Shown here piece by piece: positions 14,020 to 17,474 of a stretch of 17,474 nt of DNA. The notes below the pieces were generated by a model. The model searched no databases. It had not been told where the DNA came from and saw only the letters and a list, made by a program, of their open reading frames with translations. Source of the DNA: an uncultured Collinsella sp. (GTDB lineage: Bacteria; Actinomycetota; Coriobacteriia; Coriobacteriales; Coriobacteriaceae). The stretch spans positions 1 through 17,474 of the forward strand of contig CABQJJ010000032.1 in assembly GCA_902464485.1 (NCBI GenBank), written 5' to 3'. How positions within the stretch are numbered: position 1 is the stretch's first letter; every line of letters begins with the position of its first letter. The translations under genes were made by a program, and so were the position numbers.

Positions 14020-15879
14020 ATGGCGATTCTTTTGGGATGCGATTCCGTCAGCCTAGAGTTTCCCACCAAGCATATTTTCGATAGCGTGACGCTCGGCGTG
14101 GACGAGGGCGACCGTATTGGTATTGTCGGTAAAAACGGCGACGGCAAGTCGACACTGCTGAGCGTGCTCGCCGGCACGCTGGAGCCCGACGACGGCCGCG
14201 TGACGCACCGCCGCGACACCACGATCGGATTGCTCGGCCAAAAGGACAATCTGGTCGATACCGATACCGTGCACCATGCCGTCGTGGGCGACACGCCCGA
14301 GTACGAGTGGGCGTCGAGCCCCCGCACGCGTCAGATCCTCGCCGGTCTCATCAGCGATGTGCCCTGGGAGGGCACGGTGGGTGAGCTTTCGGGCGGTCAA
14401 CGCCGTCGCGTGGACCTCGCGCGCCTGCTGATCGGCGACTACGACGTGCTCATGCTCGACGAGCCCACCAACCACCTGGACATGCGCACCATCAACTGGC
14501 TCGCGCGCCACTTAAAGGCCCGCTGGCAGCGCGGCCAGGGCGCCATGCTCGTGGTCACGCACGACCGCTGGTTTTTGGACGAGGTCTGCACCAGCATGTG
14601 GGAGGTTCACGACGGCCAGGTCGATCCCTTCGAGGGCGGCTACTCCGCATATATCCTTCAGCGCGTAGAGCGCGACCGCATGGCCGCCGTCACCGAGGAG
14701 CGCCGTCGCAACATGGCACGCAAGGAGCTCGCGTGGCTGAGCCGCGGCGCCCAGGCTCGTTCCACCAAGCCCAAGTTTCGTGTTGATGCCGCTCGCGAGC
14801 TTATCGCCGACGTGCCGCCCGTGCGTGACGAGCTGGAGCTCAAGCGCCTGGCCGTGAGCCGCCTGGGCAAGCAGGTTATCGATGTGGTCGACGTGGACGC
14901 CGGCTATGCGGATGCCGATGGCACGTCCAAACAGGTGCTCACCGATGTGACCTGGCTCATTGGTGCGGGCGACCGCTATGGTCTTTTGGGCGAGAACGGC
15001 GCCGGCAAGTCCACGTTGCTCGACGTGATTCAGGGCAAGATCGCGCCCCTGCGCGGTCGCGTGAAGATTGGCCAGACGGTGCGCTTTGGCGTGCTGTCGC
15101 AGCAGCTCGAGGAGCTCGAGCCCTACATGGGCGACACGATTCGCGAGGTGCTCAGCCACTATAAGAAGTACTACGTCATCGACGGCAAGGAGACTTCGCC
15201 CGAGAAGCTCTGCGAGCGTCTGGGCTTTACGACGCAGCAGCTCTGGAGTCGCATCGGCGATCTTTCGGGCGGCCAGCGCCGTCGCCTGTCGCTGCTGCTG
15301 ACGATCCTGGACGAGCCCAATGTGCTCATCCTGGACGAGCCCGGTAACGACCTGGATACCGACATGCTGGCGATTGTCGAGGACCTGCTCGACGGCTGGC
15401 CCGGCACGCTGATCCTGGTGACGCACGACCGCTTCTTGATGGAGCGCGTGACCGACCAGCAGTGGGCGCTGCTCGACGGTCACCTGACGCATATGCCCGG
15501 CGGCGTCGACCAGTACCTGCGCCTGTGCAACGCCACCGCCGAGGGCGAGCCCGTGGGTGCGCCGAGCGCCAAGACCGGCACGTTTGACACCGGTGCCGCG
15601 GCGGCTGCGGCCGAAAAGCCTAAGTCGAGTGGCCAGCCCAATGGCCTTTCCAACGCCGAGCGCCAGAAGCTCCGCCGCGAGGTGAGCTCGCTCGAGCGCA
15701 AGATGGAGACGCAGCGCGCTCGCGTGGAGGAGGCCGAGGCCGCGATGGCCCAGGTTGACCCCACCAACTACACGGCGCTGGGCGAGCAGCAGGCAAAGAT
15801 TGACGAGGCTCACGCCGCCATGGACGAGCTGGAGATGGCGTGGCTCGAGGCGAGCGAGAAGCTCGAGGGCGAGGAGTAG
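14020..15879 (+). CDS. uup: ABC-F ATPase, Uup-type
   Basis: Encodes 619 residues with two ABC domains and no membrane part. ABC-F proteins bind the ribosome; Uup members act in ribosome function or genome stability. Domain 1: Walker A GKNGDGKST (37-45), signature LSGGQ (123-127), Walker B VLMLDEPTNHLD (143-154), His181. Linker with WLSRGAQARSTKPK (239-252), typical of Uup. Domain 2: Walker A GENGAGKST (324-332), signature LSGGQ (415-419), Walker B VLILDEPGNDLD (435-446), His469. An Ala-rich stretch (about 515-540) leads to a C-terminal coiled coil (about 541-617). The Gly in DEPGNDLD replaces the usual Thr. AAGGAG lies eight bases before the ATG; the longer frame from 13864 runs through the terminator, so is rejected. 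The HAD gene follows six bases later. Confidence 0.92.
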   Translation: MAILLGCDSVSLEFPTKHIFDSVTLGVDEGDRIGIVGKNGDGKSTLLSVLAGTLEPDDGRVTHRRDTTIGLLGQKDNLVDTDTVHHAVVGDTPEYEWASSPRTRQILAGLISDVPWEGTVGELSGGQRRRVDLARLLIGDYDVLMLDEPTNHLDMRTINWLARHLKARWQRGQGAMLVVTHDRWFLDEVCTSMWEVHDGQVDPFEGGYSAYILQRVERDRMAAVTEERRRNMARKELAWLSRGAQARSTKPKFRVDAARELIADVPPVRDELELKRLAVSRLGKQVIDVVDVDAGYADADGTSKQVLTDVTWLIGAGDRYGLLGENGAGKSTLLDVIQGKIAPLRGRVKIGQTVRFGVLSQQLEELEPYMGDTIREVLSHYKKYYVIDGKETSPEKLCERLGFTTQQLWSRIGDLSGGQRRRLSLLLTILDEPNVLILDEPGNDLDTDMLAIVEDLLDGWPGTLILVTHDRFLMERVTDQQWALLDGHLTHMPGGVDQYLRLCNATAEGEPVGAPSAKTGTFDTGAAAAAAEKPKSSGQPNGLSNAERQKLRREVSSLERKMETQRARVEEAEAAMAQVDPTNYTALGEQQAKIDEAHAAMDELEMAWLEASEKLEGEE

Positions 15880-15885
15880 GCAAGG

Positions 15886-16656
15886 ATGATCAAGGCCGCA
15901 TTTTTCGATATCGACGGCACGTTGCTGAGCTTTAAGACCCATCGGATTCCGGCGTCGGCGCAGCAGGTGCTCGACAGCTTTCGCGAACAGGGGATTGCGT
16001 GCGTGATCGCCACGGGCCGCCCGACCTACCAGATGCCGGATTGGCTGTTCGACTTGGGATGGGATGCGTACATTACGCTTTCGGGTCAGCACTGTTTTGA
16101 CGCTGACGGCGTTTACCGCAGCTGCCCGATCGATCCGGATGACGTTGCGGTGATTGTGGACCAGGTGGCGCAGGGTCGCTACGACTCGCTGTGCATGCAG
16201 GGCGAGAACTCGTTTGTGAACCGTCTGTCCAAGCGCGTGGTGGCGGCTGCCGACAATGCCGGAATCTCGTATCACGAGGAGCCTTTTGAGCATGCTTTCG
16301 ATACACCGGTTTACCAGTTCTGCGCCTTTGTGGACCCGGCCGACCAGGGCATAGTTACCGATGTCCTGTCGCATTCTACAACCACGCGCTGGTGCGACCT
16401 GTTCTGCGACATTATTCCGGCCAACGGCGGCAAGGACCTGGGCGTGGCGGCGACGCTGGAGCGCCTGGGTGTCGACGCGAGCGAAGCGATTGCCTTTGGC
16501 GATGGCGAGAACGACCTGTCGATGTTTGCCGCCGTGGGCACGAGCGTGGCCATGGGCAACGCGCAGGACACGGTGAAAGCTGCGGCGACCTATGTGACGA
16601 GCGCCGTGGACGACGACGGAATCTACAACGCCGCGAAGCACTTTGGGCTGCTATAG
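15886..16656 (+). CDS. Cof-type HAD-IIB phosphatase
   Basis: Encodes 256 residues. Cof-type HAD enzymes hydrolyse small phosphorylated metabolites such as sugar phosphates or flavin nucleotides; the substrate here is unknown. Motif I DIDGT with Asp8 and Asp10, motif II Thr43 in ATGRP, motif III Lys183, and motif IV GDGEND with Asp206 and Asp210 are all present, with a C2-type cap from about 80 to 180. The closing AMGNAQDTVKAAATYVT (222-238) is typical of the family. It starts six bases after uup, with GGAG from the uup tail about nine bases before the ATG, so it is very probably cotranscribed with uup. There is no functional link between the two that I know of. Confidence 0.9.
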   Translation: MIKAAFFDIDGTLLSFKTHRIPASAQQVLDSFREQGIACVIATGRPTYQMPDWLFDLGWDAYITLSGQHCFDADGVYRSCPIDPDDVAVIVDQVAQGRYDSLCMQGENSFVNRLSKRVVAAADNAGISYHEEPFEHAFDTPVYQFCAFVDPADQGIVTDVLSHSTTTRWCDLFCDIIPANGGKDLGVAATLERLGVDASEAIAFGDGENDLSMFAAVGTSVAMGNAQDTVKAAATYVTSAVDDDGIYNAAKHFGLL

Positions 16657-16672
16657 CTGCGGCTCGGCACTC

Positions 16673-16711
16673 GGGGACGTTCCTTTTCTGTCGGCAGCTG
16701 GGGACACTCCT
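16673..16711. repeat. Pair of GGGGAC-type motifs in the spacer before the metalloregulator
   Basis: GGGGACGTTCCT (16673-16684) and GGGGACACTCCT (16700-16711) are two near-direct repeats 27 bases apart. They match motifs around 3446-3457, 3474-3484, 3523 and 9944-9955. No strong hairpin is formed by this pair alone, so it may be a degraded copy. Confidence 0.45.
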
Positions 16712-16800
16712 TGCGCGTTGCGTGTCGTGTCGCCCTGCTTGCTCCGCGCATTTTGTGAAACACGGTTAACTTTTTAAACAACGTAGTAAGACATGGGCAA

Positions 16801-16829
16801 CTTTTGCGGTAAAGTAAATCAAGCAAAAG
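16801..16829 (+). promoter_or_regulatory. Candidate promoter/operator of the metalloregulator gene
   Basis: CTTTTGC (16801-16807) and GCAAAAG (16823-16829) form a 7-bp inverted repeat that spans a -10-like TAAAGT (16810-16815). DtxR/MntR regulators often bind palindromes at their own promoter. No good -35 is seen and the repeat does not match the classic DtxR or MntR boxes closely. Confidence 0.4.
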
Positions 16830-16869
16830 TATCCAAAGGCTAACTAGAAGCCATCGCGAAAGGCGGTCC

Positions 16870-17259
16870 ATGGCCCTGCGTGAATCTGGAGAAGACTATC
16901 TCGAATCTATTTATGTGCTGTCACAGCGCTTGGGCACAGTGCGTTCGATTGACGTTGCGGAGTATCTTGGCGTGACTAAGGCGAGTGTTTCCAAGGCTAT
17001 GGCTTCACTGGAGAGCAATGGTTACGTGGAGATGGGCAAGCGCGACGTCCACCTGACAGAACGTGGACTTGAGGTTGCCAGCCAAATGTGGGAGCGTCAC
17101 TGCTTTTTCGTGGGGCTGCTAGAGGACGCAGGCGTATCGCCCGAGGTCGCCTCGCAAGAGGGGTGTCACATGGAGCACTGTCTGAGCGAGGAGAGCTTTG
17201 AGAAGTTAAGGTCGATGCTGAGGCGGGATGGTGTTTCGGCGCCAACAATGACCGACTAG
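16870..17259 (+). CDS. DtxR/MntR-family metal-dependent transcriptional regulator
   Basis: Encodes 129 residues, close to the short MntR class and lacking the SH3-like third domain of DtxR. Residues 1-65 form the winged helix-turn-helix, with recognition helix TKASVSKAMASLESNGYV (36-53) and wing VEMGKRDVHLT. Residues 70-120 form the dimer and metal domain. Likely ligands are Asp9, Glu12, His77, Cys99, Glu102 and His103 (EGCHMEHCLSEE). In B. subtilis MntR the matching residues are Asp8 and Glu99; in DtxR they are Met10 and Cys102. This protein thus mixes one MntR-like and one DtxR-like residue. AAAGG precedes the ATG by about six bases. With Mn or Fe bound it should repress metal uptake genes; targets are not in the window. 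It may be the first gene of an operon that continues past the end. Confidence 0.88.
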   Translation: MALRESGEDYLESIYVLSQRLGTVRSIDVAEYLGVTKASVSKAMASLESNGYVEMGKRDVHLTERGLEVASQMWERHCFFVGLLEDAGVSPEVASQEGCHMEHCLSEESFEKLRSMLRRDGVSAPTMTD

Positions 17260-17279
17260 CACTCCCGCAGCGGCGCGCC

Positions 17280-17302
17280 TCCCGCGCCGGGACGGCGCGG
17301 GA
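17280..17302. terminator. GC-rich hairpin after the metalloregulator gene
   Basis: TCCCGCGCCG (17280-17289) pairs with CGGCGCGGGA (17293-17302) over 10 bp with a 3-base loop. It lies 21 bases after the stop codon. There is no T tract after it, so it is a weak terminator at best or an intergenic repeat. Confidence 0.4.
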
Positions 17303-17474
17303 CAGCGACCGGGACGAGTTGCCCTACCAACTAAGTCCAACTCAGACAAGGAACTCCGCCAGCAAGCGATGTCCAAGAACCACCAGCGACGTCGCCGCAG
17401 GCCGGGACCGGGCTTGGTTTTGAAAACATTCCGCAGCGCGAGGCCCGCCTTTCCGTTGCTCCGCAGGAGCAGGA
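17303..17474. other. Window-end spacer, no gene seen
   Basis: No coding frame is convincing here. A hairpin TGCTCC (17457-17462) / GGAGCA (17466-17471), preceded by TTTCC and followed by GGA at the window edge, is probably a longer palindrome cut off by the boundary. Confidence 0.35.

Noticed and set aside
14512..16641. 709-residue minus-strand frame antisense to uup and the Cof-type HAD gene
   Set aside because: It spans two genes with clear motifs on the plus strand. Composition rich in Arg, His, Ala and Val with no motif is typical of shadow frames in GC-rich DNA.

Overview
The window reads as ordinary chromosome of a GC-rich, host-associated actinobacterium. Strong GAGG-type ribosome binding sites, C/G-ending codons and the gene set suggest a Coriobacteriia genome, probably Collinsella-like; this is inference from style, since no rRNA or marker search was possible. 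There are 14 protein-coding genes (all but two on the + strand), no tRNA or rRNA, no CRISPR array and no transposase or phage gene.

Layout. 1-324 is a gene-free spacer holding several short hairpin repeats. 325-2088 (-) encodes a 587-residue acidic, coiled-coil protein with one C-terminal membrane segment and no recognisable enzyme domain. 2383-3183 (+) is a short-chain dehydrogenase with an extended glycine loop. A 481-base spacer packed with nested palindromes follows. Next come tgt (3665-4804), a LOG-family Rossmann protein (5015-5773) and a two-gene RelB/DinJ-YafQ type toxin-antitoxin pair (5887-6497). A DegV-family lipid-binding protein (6590-7450, -) is divergent from a HAD phosphatase (7608-8270, +). 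A PepV-like M20 dipeptidase (8325-9761) closes that block with an intrinsic terminator.

The second half is dominated by a compact pstSCAB phosphate-uptake operon (10151-13814). Its cistrons overlap or nearly touch, it lacks phoU, and it ends in a strong terminator. PstS carries a twin-arginine lipoprotein signal. After it come an ABC-F (Uup-type) protein (14020-15879), a Cof-type HAD phosphatase 6 bases behind it (15886-16656), and a small DtxR/MntR-family metalloregulator (16870-17259).

No dedicated novel multi-gene system was found. The most unusual signal is in the spacers. Several unrelated intergenic regions hold short palindromic elements that share motifs: a covarying GACC-tetraloop-GGTC hairpin followed by TTTCACGTCACCTTG (two copies), GGGGAC-R-Y-TCC-type motifs (three spacers), and GTTGCGGTGRRRTAG (three spacers). 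This looks like small REP/MITE-like repeat families spreading between genes, with the mobilising enzyme presumably elsewhere in the genome. Other points of interest are the unknown tail-anchored coiled-coil protein, the mixed metal-ligand set of the DtxR-family regulator and the Tat-type PstS.
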